A stretch of DNA of 64,000 nt, taken from contig CAYGTI010000009.1 of the NCBI GenBank assembly GCA_964352785.1, positions 1 to 64,000 on the forward strand, in the 5' to 3' direction. The position numbers were made by a program, and so were the translations under genes. This stretch comes from JACOMS01 sp964352785. Its GTDB lineage: Bacteria > Pseudomonadota > Alphaproteobacteria > Caulobacterales > Maricaulaceae. Below, in pieces: positions 6,664 to 15,790 of this stretch (position 1 is the first letter of the stretch; every line of letters starts with the position of its first letter). The notes under the pieces were generated by a model. It was not told the origin of the DNA, did not search any database, and was given only the letters and a program-made list of their open reading frames with translations.

Positions 6664-7796
6664 GTGCGCGCCGTCTTGCGATCCGTCAGCCTGAAGACTT
6701 TAAGCTCTCAGCGGGCGCCAAAAAAGATATCAAGGACTGGGTTAAAAAATACCCCAAAGGGCGACAACGCTCCGCGTTGATCCCGGCGCTGTGGATTGCT
6801 CAAAAAGATGCCGGTGGATGGCTTCCCGAGGTGGCTCTTCGCGAGCTCGGCGATATGCTCGATATGGCCTATATCCGCGTCTACGAAGTCGTGACATTTT
6901 ACACGATGTTTAACCTAGAGCCTGTGGGGACGCATTATATACAGCTTTGCGGCACGACGCCGTGCTGGTTGCGCGGCTCTGATGACCTCATCGCGATGCT
7001 CAAGCGCAAAATTGGCCCGCAGAGGGCTTTGTCAAAAGACGGGAAACTTTCATGGCTTGAGGTTGAGTGCCTTGGGTCGTGTTCGAATGCGCCTATGGTT
7101 CAGATTTCCAACGCGGACGGCGATCATTATTATGAAGATCTGACAGCCGAGAGCCTTGAGACTGTGCTGGATGATCTTGTGGCGGGCAAAACGCCAAAAC
7201 CGGGCCCGCAAAACTCGCGCCAGACGTCTGAGCCTGAAGGCGGGGCGAAAGTTCTGATCGGAACAGGTCACTTCCACAAAGAGAAAATGGTTCAGCTTCC
7301 GAATACGGATAAAAAAGTTGCTCTTAATTATTACGAGCCGGATCCGAAAGAACGCCGCGCGACTCGCGGCGGCTGGGTGGACCCGAATCGTAAGGCGAGT
7401 GCTGATCCTAAAAAGCGCGCCGGGAATATGGGGCGTGATTTAACTGTGGGACTTGTCGAAGATGCCCCCGAAAAGGCCCGGCCTAAGCGAAGCTCGGCCA
7501 AACCGAAAAAACCTAAGGTACTTTATACTGACGGACCAACGGACGGGGAACCTGACGATTTGAAGAAAATCAAGGGAATCGGACCAAAGTTTGAAAAAGA
7601 CTTACATGCCAAAGGTGTCTATTATTTCCGGCAAATCGCAGCGTGGAAAGCTGCTGATATACAAAGGGTTGATGATATTATCGACTCTTTTCCGGGACGC
7701 ATCCAAAGAGATGAGTGGGTCAAGCAAGCGAAAGCCTTTGCCATAGGCGCGTCTACGCGCACGACAAACGCGGCAAAGTCAAAGGGACGGGCATAA
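6660..7796 (+). CDS. nuoE: NADH-quinone oxidoreductase subunit E with C-terminal HhH-like extension
   Basis: NuoE (24-kDa subunit) holds the 2Fe-2S cluster N1a in the NADH-oxidising module. Its ligands are the cysteines of CGTTPC (about 98-103) and CLGSC (about 139-143). The usual domain covers residues 1-170. At 378 aa the protein is about twice the length of E. coli NuoE. Residues 170-295 are Lys/Pro-rich and low in complexity. Residues about 299-365 form a second domain with a helix-hairpin-helix look (KIKGIGPKFEKDLHAKGV, then IQRDEWVKQAKAFA). The extension is known in alphaproteobacterial NuoE, but its role is not. The same domain ends ribosomal protein S2 in this window. The start overlaps the nuoD stop. 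Confidence 0.96.
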   Translation: MSARRLAIRQPEDFKLSAGAKKDIKDWVKKYPKGRQRSALIPALWIAQKDAGGWLPEVALRELGDMLDMAYIRVYEVVTFYTMFNLEPVGTHYIQLCGTTPCWLRGSDDLIAMLKRKIGPQRALSKDGKLSWLEVECLGSCSNAPMVQISNADGDHYYEDLTAESLETVLDDLVAGKTPKPGPQNSRQTSEPEGGAKVLIGTGHFHKEKMVQLPNTDKKVALNYYEPDPKERRATRGGWVDPNRKASADPKKRAGNMGRDLTVGLVEDAPEKARPKRSSAKPKKPKVLYTDGPTDGEPDDLKKIKGIGPKFEKDLHAKGVYYFRQIAAWKAADIQRVDDIIDSFPGRIQRDEWVKQAKAFAIGASTRTTNAAKSKGRA

Positions 7797-9104
7797 ATGG
7801 CTGAACTCCTACAAGATAAAGACCGGATTTTTACTAATCTCTATGGTCAGCAAGACTGGCGCCTTGAGGGGGCGAAGGCCCGCGGCGCGTGGCTGGGCAC
7901 CAAAGCCATGCTGGATCAGGGCCAAGACTGGATTATCGATCAGGTCAAAGCCTCTGGCCTTCGCGGACGCGGCGGTGCGGGCTTCCCAACGGGTCTTAAG
8001 TGGTCGTTCATGCCCAAAGAGGTGGGTAAGCGGCCTCATTATTTGATCGTCAACGCCGACGAGTCTGAACCCGGTTCCTGTAAAGACCGTGATATGCTCC
8101 GGCACGAACCGCATTTGCTCATCGAGGGCTGTCTGGTCGCAAGTTACGCGATGCGGGCTCATGCGTGTTATATTTACGTGCGCGGCGAATATATTCTTGA
8201 GCGTAACCGCCTGCAGGCTGCTATTGACGAAGCTTATGCGGCGGGTCTTGTCGGTAAAAATGCGTGCGGTTCCGGCTGGGATTTCGATATTTATATGCAC
8301 CATGGGGCTGGCGCTTATATTTGCGGCGAAGAAACGGCGCTGCTCGAATCTCTTGAGGGCAAAAAAGGACAACCGCGTTTAAAACCGCCATTCCCGGCTA
8401 ATGCAGGTCTTTATGGGTGTCCTTCGACGGTCAATAATGTGGAATCGATCGCTGTTGTGCCGACGATCCTGCGGCGCGGGGCGGATTGGTTCACACAATT
8501 TGGCCGCGATAATAATAAAGGCACCAAGGTTTTTTCAATTTCCGGTCACGTGAATACGCCGTGTAATGTCGAAGAGGCGCTATCTATTCCGATGAAAACA
8601 CTGCTCGAAGAATATGCGGGCGGCGTTCGCGGCGGGTGGGATAATCTCAAATGCGTTATTCCGGGTGGATCGTCTGTGCCGCTTTTGCCAAAAGAGATTT
8701 GCGATACGGTTTTGATGGATTTTGACGCTCTGCGTGAACATCAATCGGGCCTTGGGACGGCGGCGGTGATTGTCATGGACAAGTCTACCGATGTCGTTAA
8801 GGCGATTGCCCGCCTGTCGTATTTCTACAAACATGAAAGCTGCGGACAGTGCACGCCGTGCCGTGAAGGCACAGGCTGGATGTGGCGCGTTATGGAGCGC
8901 ATGGTGCGCGGCGAGGCGGAAACCCGCGAAATTGATATGCTGCTCGAAGTCTCCAAACAAGTAGAGGGCCACACGATCTGCGCGCTGGGTGATGCGGCGG
9001 CTTGGCCCATCCAAGGCCTGATCCGGCATTTCCGCCACGAGATCGAAGAGCGCATTGATAATTACCGTGCGGGTAAACCGATTTTCGTTCAGGCGGCGGA
9101 GTAG
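7797..9104 (+). CDS. nuoF: NADH-quinone oxidoreductase subunit F
   Basis: NuoF (435 aa; 51-kDa subunit) binds NADH and FMN and holds 4Fe-4S cluster N3, where electrons enter complex I. The NADH/FMN glycine-rich motif GLRGRGGAGFPTGLKW is near residue 55, and GAGAYICGEETALLESLEG follows near 170. The cluster ligands are in ESCGQCTPCREGTGW and HTICALGDAAAW. The gene starts immediately after the nuoE TAA, so the two are translationally coupled, which fits their joint function in the dehydrogenase module. Confidence 0.98.
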   Translation: MAELLQDKDRIFTNLYGQQDWRLEGAKARGAWLGTKAMLDQGQDWIIDQVKASGLRGRGGAGFPTGLKWSFMPKEVGKRPHYLIVNADESEPGSCKDRDMLRHEPHLLIEGCLVASYAMRAHACYIYVRGEYILERNRLQAAIDEAYAAGLVGKNACGSGWDFDIYMHHGAGAYICGEETALLESLEGKKGQPRLKPPFPANAGLYGCPSTVNNVESIAVVPTILRRGADWFTQFGRDNNKGTKVFSISGHVNTPCNVEEALSIPMKTLLEEYAGGVRGGWDNLKCVIPGGSSVPLLPKEICDTVLMDFDALREHQSGLGTAAVIVMDKSTDVVKAIARLSYFYKHESCGQCTPCREGTGWMWRVMERMVRGEAETREIDMLLEVSKQVEGHTICALGDAAAWPIQGLIRHFRHEIEERIDNYRAGKPIFVQAAE

Positions 9105-9136
9105 GGCGATGAAAAAAAAGTCAGAGGGCCATATAG

Positions 9137-11242
9137 ATGTCTGACCTACGTAAAATCAATATTGATGGTACCGAGTACGAGATGCCTGGTGATCTGACGC
9201 TCATGCAGGCGTGTGAGGAAGCGGGTGCGGAAATTCCGCGTTTTTGTTACCATGAACGGCTCTCTGTAGCCGGTAATTGCCGTATGTGTCTTGTGGAATG
9301 GGTCGGCGCGCCAAAACCGCAAGCTTCCTGCGCCTTGCAAGTCAAAGATATGCGTCCAAACCGTGACGGTTCGCCTGCAAATATCCTGACAAACTCAGAG
9401 ACCGTGAAAAAAGCACGCGAAGGCGTGATGGAGTTCCTCCTGATTAATCACCCGCTTGATTGCCCGATTTGTGATCAAGGCGGCGAGTGTGATCTACAAG
9501 ACCAAGCTATGGCTTATGGCCGCGATCATACGCGGTTTGATGAAAATAAGCGCGCGGTTGACGACAAATTCATGGGGCCATTGGTCAAAACCGTCATGAC
9601 ACGCTGTATTCAGTGCACGCGTTGTGTCCGGTTTATTACCGAGGTTGCCGGCGTTGAAGAAATCGGACTGGCGTCGCGCGGCGAAGATGCCGAAATTACG
9701 ACCTATCTTGAGCAGTCTTTGACCTCTGAGATGTCGGGCAATGTGATTGATCTGTGCCCGGTTGGCGCGCTGACGTCCAAGCCTTATGCCTTTAACGCCC
9801 GTCCATGGGAATTAGACAATATCGAATCCATTGATGTCATGGACGCTGTTGGGTCTAATATCCGTGTTGATAGCCGCTCTGGCCGCGTTTTGCGGATTTT
9901 GCCTGTCATCAATGATGATGTAAATGAGGAGTGGATTTCCGATAAAACGCGCTTTGTGTGGGACGGTCTTGCCCGCCAACGGCTGGATCAGCCTTACATT
10001 CGCAAAGACGGTAAACTTGTTCCCGCAGATTGGGACGAGGCTCTTGCTGTTGTTGCTGAAAAACTAAAAGGTGATCCTGAGCGGATTGCGGCGATTACGG
10101 GCGATCTCTGTGACGCAGAATCCATGAAAGCGCTCAAAGATTTAATGGATAGCCTTGGCGTTAAAAATATTGATTGCCGTCAAGACGGGACAAAACTTAG
10201 CCCTGAGACACGAGAAGGTTACCTATTTAACACGACAATTGCGGGCATAGAATCGGCGGACGCTGTTTTGATTATCGGGGCCAATCCCCGCATGGATGCG
10301 CCGCTCATTAATACCCGCATTCGTAAGACGTGGCTTAACGATCAATTGTCTATTGCAATGATTGGCGAGGCCGTTGATCTCACATATCCTTACGAACATC
10401 TTGGACGTAGCACTCAAGATATTGAGGCGCTTTTGACCTCTACCAAAGGGTTTGCGCGTAAATTTAAGTCCGCCAAAAACCCGATGATCATTATCGGTCA
10501 AAGCGCGCTGACCCGCGAAGATGGTGATAAAATATTGAAACTGTGTGGTGATCTAGCCGTCAAGTTCAAGGTTGTTAAAGACGGCTGGAACGGCTTCAAT
10601 GTGCTTCACACGGCAGCCTCCCGCGTTGCGGGCCTCGACATGGAGTTTGTGCCGGGCGAAGGCGGAAAAGATACAGCGCAAATACTTGCCTCTGCCGCTG
10701 AGGGCGAATTGGACACGGTTTACCTCTTGGGCGCGGACGAGCTTGATACGTCTAAGCTTAGCTCATCTTTTGTAATCTACCAAGGGAGCCACGGGGATGC
10801 CGGCGCGCATGTCGCAGATATCATTCTGCCGGGCGCGGCCTACACAGAAAAAGACGGTCTTTATGTCAACACAGAAGGCCGCGTTCAAATGGCGTTTGCG
10901 GCTGTTGCGCCCAAAGGCGAGGCAAAAGCAGACTGGGCGATTATTCGCGCGCTGTCAGCGCATGCGGGCCGGGTTTTGCCATACGATAACCTTGATGAAC
11001 TTCGTGAGAAATTATTTGCTGATCACCCAACGTTTGCCGGACTTGATTACGCGCCTGGCCACGACAGTGCGGCCGACTTTGATCCATCCAAGCTAGGCGC
11101 ATCAGGTAAAGTGGATAGCGGTGATTTCATAAATTCGGTTACTGATTTTTATATGACCAACCCGATCGCGCGCGCGTCAAATGTTATGGCGGAATGTTCA
11201 GCCTTAGGCGAAAGTGCAAACATCAAAGAGGCGGCGGAATAA
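9137..11242 (+). CDS. nuoG: NADH-quinone oxidoreductase subunit G
   Basis: NuoG (701 aa; 75-kDa subunit) carries the electron wire through the peripheral arm. The N-terminal ferredoxin-like domain has the 2Fe-2S ligands in RFCYHERLSVAGNCRMC. The His-ligated 4Fe-4S site is HPLDCPICDQGGECDLQD. Another 4Fe-4S site is CIQCTRCVRF with the later LCPVGAL. The remaining part is a molybdopterin-oxidoreductase-like domain without the extra N7 cluster motif of E. coli NuoG, which fits the shorter alphaproteobacterial and mitochondrial form. AGAGGGCC upstream provides a ribosome-binding site. The TAA overlaps the nuoH ATG by one base. Confidence 0.97.
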   Translation: MSDLRKINIDGTEYEMPGDLTLMQACEEAGAEIPRFCYHERLSVAGNCRMCLVEWVGAPKPQASCALQVKDMRPNRDGSPANILTNSETVKKAREGVMEFLLINHPLDCPICDQGGECDLQDQAMAYGRDHTRFDENKRAVDDKFMGPLVKTVMTRCIQCTRCVRFITEVAGVEEIGLASRGEDAEITTYLEQSLTSEMSGNVIDLCPVGALTSKPYAFNARPWELDNIESIDVMDAVGSNIRVDSRSGRVLRILPVINDDVNEEWISDKTRFVWDGLARQRLDQPYIRKDGKLVPADWDEALAVVAEKLKGDPERIAAITGDLCDAESMKALKDLMDSLGVKNIDCRQDGTKLSPETREGYLFNTTIAGIESADAVLIIGANPRMDAPLINTRIRKTWLNDQLSIAMIGEAVDLTYPYEHLGRSTQDIEALLTSTKGFARKFKSAKNPMIIIGQSALTREDGDKILKLCGDLAVKFKVVKDGWNGFNVLHTAASRVAGLDMEFVPGEGGKDTAQILASAAEGELDTVYLLGADELDTSKLSSSFVIYQGSHGDAGAHVADIILPGAAYTEKDGLYVNTEGRVQMAFAAVAPKGEAKADWAIIRALSAHAGRVLPYDNLDELREKLFADHPTFAGLDYAPGHDSAADFDPSKLGASGKVDSGDFINSVTDFYMTNPIARASNVMAECSALGESANIKEAAE

Positions 11243-12321
11243 TGATGACGCTCATTCAGTTTTGGTCAGAATTGTCGCCACTAGCGTGGTTTGGGCTTAA
11301 ATTTCTGCAAGTGACAGGTTTTGTGCTTATTCTATCAGTAATCTTGGCTTTCTTAATTTTGATGGACCGTAAAGTCTGGGCAGCAGCGCAAATGCGCCGC
11401 GGACCCAACGTGGTCGGGCCTTTTGGTTTGTTGCAGTCATTTGCTGATTTGCTGAAATTTGTTTTCAAAGAAATTATTATTCCGGCGGGATCAGATAAAA
11501 CACTGTTTATTTTGGCTCCGCTGATTACGTTAGTGACGGCCTTTCTGGCATGGGCAGTTGTGCCGATTGCGCCGGGTTGGGTCATGTCGGACATTAATAT
11601 TGGCGTTCTTTACGTTCTCGCGATCTCGTCGCTTGGTGTTTACGGCATTATCATTGGCGGTTGGGCCTCTAACTCAAAATATCCTTTTATGGGCTCTCTC
11701 CGGTCTGCGGCGCAAATGATTTCCTACGAAGTCTCAATCGGATTTATTATCCTGACGGTTATATTTTTGGTTGGGTCTATGAACCTGACACATATTGTTG
11801 ACGCGCAGGCGGGCGGGTTTTGGCAATGGCATATGTTTATGCTTGATTTTTCCAAGCCGTGGTCATTAGTTCTGGCTATCCCTATGTTTTATATGGGAGT
11901 TTTGTTCTTTATCTCAGCGTTAGCTGAAACAAACCGTCCGCCATTTGATTTGCCCGAAGCTGAATCCGAACTGGTTGCTGGCTTCATGGTGGAATACTCT
12001 TCGACGCCTTATTTGCTGTTTATGTTTGGCGAGTACCTGAATATGACCTTGATGTGCGCCATGTTTACGATTTTGTTCCTGGGCGGTTGGCATGCACCGA
12101 TTGACTTGGGTTGGGATAAGCCGATTATCCCGCCCGTGTTTTGGTTCAGTTTGAAATGCCTATTCATGTTCTTCATGTTCGCGATCGTTAAAGCGATTGT
12201 CCCACGTTACCGCTATGATCAATTGATGCGCCTTGGATGGAAGGTTTTCTTGCCGACCTCCATTGCTGCCGTGATTTTTGTCGCGACGTGGGTGACATTC
12301 TTTGGCGACAAGATTGCTTAG
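11242..12321 (+). CDS. nuoH: NADH-quinone oxidoreductase subunit H
   Basis: NuoH (ND1 homologue, 359 aa) is the membrane subunit that closes the quinone channel at the base of the peripheral arm. It has about eight membrane helices. Signature segments are MDRKVWAAAQMRRGPNVVGP near residue 35 and the acidic loop AETNRPPFDLPEAESELVAG. I start it at ATG 11242, which overlaps the nuoG stop (TAATG) and follows an AGAGG sequence. An ATG directly after it (11245) is equally possible. An upstream in-frame ATG at 11194 would overlap nuoG by 48 bp and add residues not seen in the family. Confidence 0.97.
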   Translation: MMTLIQFWSELSPLAWFGLKFLQVTGFVLILSVILAFLILMDRKVWAAAQMRRGPNVVGPFGLLQSFADLLKFVFKEIIIPAGSDKTLFILAPLITLVTAFLAWAVVPIAPGWVMSDINIGVLYVLAISSLGVYGIIIGGWASNSKYPFMGSLRSAAQMISYEVSIGFIILTVIFLVGSMNLTHIVDAQAGGFWQWHMFMLDFSKPWSLVLAIPMFYMGVLFFISALAETNRPPFDLPEAESELVAGFMVEYSSTPYLLFMFGEYLNMTLMCAMFTILFLGGWHAPIDLGWDKPIIPPVFWFSLKCLFMFFMFAIVKAIVPRYRYDQLMRLGWKVFLPTSIAAVIFVATWVTFFGDKIA

Positions 12322-12330
12322 GGGATAGAG

Positions 12331-12819
12331 ATGACACGTATCAAGCAAATCATTCGCGGCGCGCTCCTGCTGGATTTCATTGGCGCTTTTGTGTTGGCAA
12401 TGAAGTATTTTTTTCGCCCCAAAGTCACAATTAATTATCCGTTTGAAAAGGGCCCGCTCTCTCCACGTTTCAGGGGCGAGCATGCGCTGCGCCGCTACCC
12501 GAGCGGTGAAGAACGCTGTATTGCCTGTAAGCTATGTGAGGCCATTTGCCCGGCGCAAGCGATTACCATTGAAGCGGAGCCTCGCGAAGACGGATCGCGC
12601 CGCACAACGCGCTACGATATTGATATGGTCAAATGTATTTACTGTGGGTTTTGCCAGGAGGCCTGCCCGGTTGACGCAATTGTCGAAGGGCCAAATTTTG
12701 AATTTGCAACCGAGACCCGCGAAGAGCTTTATTATGACAAGGACAAGCTTCTTGCCAATGGGGATCGCTGGGAGCGGGAAATTGCAAAAAATCTGGAAAT
12801 GGATGCACCGTACCGCTAG
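12331..12819 (+). CDS. nuoI: NADH-quinone oxidoreductase subunit I
   Basis: NuoI (162 aa; TYKY subunit) carries two 4Fe-4S clusters, N6a and N6b, that pass electrons on to N2 in NuoB. The two ferredoxin motifs are CIACKLCEAICPAQAI (about 64-79) and CIYCGFCQEACPVDAI (about 103-118). The N-terminal hydrophobic helix (DFIGAFVLAMKYFF) anchors it to the membrane side. It sits nine bases after nuoH and 30 before nuoJ. Confidence 0.98.
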   Translation: MTRIKQIIRGALLLDFIGAFVLAMKYFFRPKVTINYPFEKGPLSPRFRGEHALRRYPSGEERCIACKLCEAICPAQAITIEAEPREDGSRRTTRYDIDMVKCIYCGFCQEACPVDAIVEGPNFEFATETREELYYDKDKLLANGDRWEREIAKNLEMDAPYR

Positions 12820-12849
12820 AGCGGCGCGGAAAAAGGGATTGATCTTATT

Positions 12850-13452
12850 GTGCTAACAGTCATCGCATTTTATTTATTTGCCACAATTGCCGTGGGCTCC
12901 GCTTTTATGGTGGTGGCAGCGCGCAACCCGGTTCACGCGGTCATGTTCTTGATCTTGACGTTTTTCTCGGCTGCGGGCTTGTTTGTGTTGATGGGCGCTG
13001 AGTTCATCGCGCTGCTTCTTGTCATGGTTTACGTCGGGGCCGTCGCCGTATTGTTCCTATTCGTTGTTATGATGCTGGACGTCGATTTCGCGGCTATGAA
13101 GCAAGGCGTTCTGGACTATATCGGTGCGGGTCTTGTTGTCGCCGGGCTGTTGCTGACTGAAATGATATTGGTAGGGGCTGTATATTTCATAGGCGATGAT
13201 GCCGCGCCCAAAGCGCCCAGTGCAGACGTCTCGAATATGGAGTCCATTGGCCGGGTGCTTTACACGGATTATGCGTTCTTCTTTGAGGCGACAGGCTTCA
13301 TCCTGCTCGTGGCGATGATCGGCGCTATCGTGCTGACCCTTCGCACACGGGACGGTGTTCGCAAGCAAAACATCACGGATCAAATCAATCGCACCCGCGA
13401 AACCGGCGTCGAGCATGTTGACATTGAGCCGGGGCAGGGAGTGGGCACATGA
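12850..13452 (+). CDS. nuoJ: NADH-quinone oxidoreductase subunit J
   Basis: NuoJ (ND6 homologue, 200 aa) is a membrane subunit with five predicted helices, including the conserved third-helix segment EFIALLLVMVYVGAVAVLFLFVVMML that contains the pi-bulge region important for coupling. Translation starts at GTG 12850, with a purine-rich AAAAAGGGA about 11 bases upstream. The C-terminal 40 residues are polar and face the cytoplasm. The stop overlaps the nuoK ATG (ATGA). Confidence 0.95.
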   Translation: MLTVIAFYLFATIAVGSAFMVVAARNPVHAVMFLILTFFSAAGLFVLMGAEFIALLLVMVYVGAVAVLFLFVVMMLDVDFAAMKQGVLDYIGAGLVVAGLLLTEMILVGAVYFIGDDAAPKAPSADVSNMESIGRVLYTDYAFFFEATGFILLVAMIGAIVLTLRTRDGVRKQNITDQINRTRETGVEHVDIEPGQGVGT

Positions 13453-13775
13453 GTATCGGACTATCCCATTACCTCGTTGTTGCGGCGATACTCTTCACCA
13501 TCGGTGTTTTTGGTATTTTCGTGAACCGGAAAAACGTAATTGTTATCCTGATGTGTGTGGAGTTGATCCTTCTCGCTGTGAACATCAACTTCGTCGCCTT
13601 TTCGGCGCACATGCCGATTGCCGCGGGTAATGATCCGATAGCAGGGCAAATATTTGCTCTTTTCGTTCTCACGGTGGCGGCGGCTGAGGCGGCAGTCGGG
13701 CTCGCAATTCTCGTGGTATATTTCCGTAATCGCGGCAACATTGCCGTCGAAGACATAGATTTGATGAAGGGTTAG
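13449..13775 (+). CDS. nuoK: NADH-quinone oxidoreductase subunit K
   Basis: NuoK (ND4L homologue, 108 aa) has three membrane helices (about 6-24, 31-52 and 64-90). The membrane glutamates used in proton translocation are present in MCVELILLAVN (second helix) and VAAAEAAVGLAILV (third helix). The start overlaps the end of nuoJ by four bases, and nuoL follows after four. Confidence 0.97.
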   Translation: MSIGLSHYLVVAAILFTIGVFGIFVNRKNVIVILMCVELILLAVNINFVAFSAHMPIAAGNDPIAGQIFALFVLTVAAAEAAVGLAILVVYFRNRGNIAVEDIDLMKG

Positions 13776-13779
13776 CATC

Positions 13780-15789
13780 ATGCTGTTTCAGACAATCGTC
13801 TTCGCGCCGCTGATCGGCGCTCTGATTGCGGGGCTTTTGGGCCGCAAAATCGGTGAGAAACCCTCAATGTTTATCACCACGGCGCTGCTTATTTTATCGG
13901 CTGTGCTCTCTTGGGTGGCTTTGTTTCAGGTCGGCTTTGGCCACGTTACCTCAGACATTCAAATCCTGCGCTGGATGGACGTTGGCGGACTCCAAGCCAA
14001 TTGGGCGCTGAAAATTGATACATTGACGGCAGTTATGTTGGTTGTGGTCAACACAGTCTCGGCTCTGGTGCACCTCTATTCTTGGGGCTACATGAGCGAA
14101 GATCCGTCCAAACCGCGTTTCTTTGCTTACCTTTCACTCTTTACGTTCTCAATGTTGATGCTGGTAACGGCGGATAACTTTATCCAGCTCTTCTTTGGCT
14201 GGGAAGGCGTCGGGCTTGCCTCTTATTTGTTGATCGGGTTTTGGTATAAAAAACCTTCTGCAAACGCAGCCGCCATCAAGGCTTTTGTGACCAACCGCGT
14301 CGGCGATGTTGGGCTTGCCTTAGGCGTCATGATGATCTTCTTCGTGTTTGGATCGGTTAATTTCGACACAGTGTTTGGCGCTATTGCTGAGAATTCAGAC
14401 CGCATTGTCTCGTTTTTATGGCTGGAGCTAAACGCGATTGAAATTATTGCGTTCTTGCTGTTCATCGGCGCGATGGGCAAATCAGCACAATTCGTGCTGC
14501 ATGTTTGGCTCCCGGATGCCATGGAAGGCCCCACACCAGTATCAGCCCTCATTCACGCCGCAACAATGGTGACGGCGGGTGTTTTCTTGGTCTGCCGCGC
14601 CTATCCGATTTATGAAATGGCGCCTGTGACATCAGGGTTCATTACAGTTGTCGGTGCGTTCACGGCCTTTTTTGCGGCTACTGTTGGCTTGGTGCAAAAC
14701 GACATTAAACGCGTCATCGCCTATTCGACATGCTCTCAGCTAGGCTATATGTTTTTTGCGGCGGGCATTGGCGCGTATAATGCGGCGATGTTCCACCTCT
14801 TTACCCACGCGTTTTTCAAAGCGCTGTTGTTCTTGGGTGCGGGATCGGTAATTCACGCGCTACACCACGAGCAGGACATGCGTAAAATGGGCGGGACGTG
14901 GAAGATCATCCCGACCACATATATTATGATGCTGATTGGAACGCTCGCGCTCACGGGTATTGGTATACCGGGCACGAAAATCGGCTTCGCTGGGTTTTTC
15001 TCAAAGGACGCCATTATCGAAGCGGCTTATGCGGGCGGCAGCGCTCAGGCGGCTTTTGCTTTCTGGGCGGGCGTCATTGCGGCCTTGATGACCTCTTTCT
15101 ATTCGTGGCGACTTATCTTTATGACCTTCCACGGTAAACACCGGGGCGAGAAGAAGGTTCTGGATAACGCACACGAGTCTCCCATGGTGATGCTGGTGCC
15201 TTTGTTTGTTCTTGGCATTGGCGCTCTCGCTGCGGGTGCGCTTTTCTATGGCTCCTTCATGGGCTACGGCGCTGCGAACTTCTGGCAAGAGGCGCTTCCG
15301 GCTGGGTCTTATGCAGAGCTTGCTCCGACAAACCTCTACGCGGCAGCGGAAACGGGGCATGCCTCTGATGCGTCACACGGCGGCGGTCATCATGATTTTC
15401 CGCTGTGGGTTCTCTGGGCTCCTCTGCTGGTCTCTGTCCTTGGGTTTGTGATAGCTTGGTTTATGTATATTTATGACAACGGCGTTGAAAAACGCCTCAA
15501 ATCCGAGGGCGGGCCTCTCTACCGTTTCTTACTCAATAAATGGTATATTGACGAGATTTATGACGCCACGATTGTGCGCGGCGTGAAGGTTCTGGGTGAC
15601 CTGTTCTGGAAAAAAGGCGATATTGGTCTGATCGATAGATTTGGCCCTAACGGCGTTGCCGCTGCCGCTATGGCGGGCGCGAAACGATTATCATCGATCC
15701 AAAGCGGGTATTTATTCCATTATGCCTTCATTATGTTACTCGGGTTGGCTGTCATACTAGCCCTCGTCTTTCGGACAGTAGGAGCATAA
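13780..15789 (+). CDS. nuoL: NADH-quinone oxidoreductase subunit L
   Basis: NuoL (ND5 homologue, 669 aa) is the distal antiporter-like proton-pumping subunit, with about 14 to 16 helices and a long C-terminal lateral helix. Typical sequences are FFGWEGVGLASYLLIGFW with the key glutamate, MGKSAQFVLHVWLPDAMEGPTPVSALIHAATMV, and RVIAYSTCSQLGYMFFAAG. A His-rich loop (GHASDASHGGGHHDF, about residue 525) is an unremarkable variable region. It lies between nuoK and nuoM with gaps of 4 and 1 bp. Confidence 0.98.
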   Translation: MLFQTIVFAPLIGALIAGLLGRKIGEKPSMFITTALLILSAVLSWVALFQVGFGHVTSDIQILRWMDVGGLQANWALKIDTLTAVMLVVVNTVSALVHLYSWGYMSEDPSKPRFFAYLSLFTFSMLMLVTADNFIQLFFGWEGVGLASYLLIGFWYKKPSANAAAIKAFVTNRVGDVGLALGVMMIFFVFGSVNFDTVFGAIAENSDRIVSFLWLELNAIEIIAFLLFIGAMGKSAQFVLHVWLPDAMEGPTPVSALIHAATMVTAGVFLVCRAYPIYEMAPVTSGFITVVGAFTAFFAATVGLVQNDIKRVIAYSTCSQLGYMFFAAGIGAYNAAMFHLFTHAFFKALLFLGAGSVIHALHHEQDMRKMGGTWKIIPTTYIMMLIGTLALTGIGIPGTKIGFAGFFSKDAIIEAAYAGGSAQAAFAFWAGVIAALMTSFYSWRLIFMTFHGKHRGEKKVLDNAHESPMVMLVPLFVLGIGALAAGALFYGSFMGYGAANFWQEALPAGSYAELAPTNLYAAAETGHASDASHGGGHHDFPLWVLWAPLLVSVLGFVIAWFMYIYDNGVEKRLKSEGGPLYRFLLNKWYIDEIYDATIVRGVKVLGDLFWKKGDIGLIDRFGPNGVAAAAMAGAKRLSSIQSGYLFHYAFIMLLGLAVILALVFRTVGA

Positions 15790-15790
15790 T

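Noticed and set aside
11194..11241. 16-codon N-terminal extension of NuoH
   Set aside because: It overlaps nuoG, is highly charged and is absent from the family; ATG 11242 has a ribosome-binding site.
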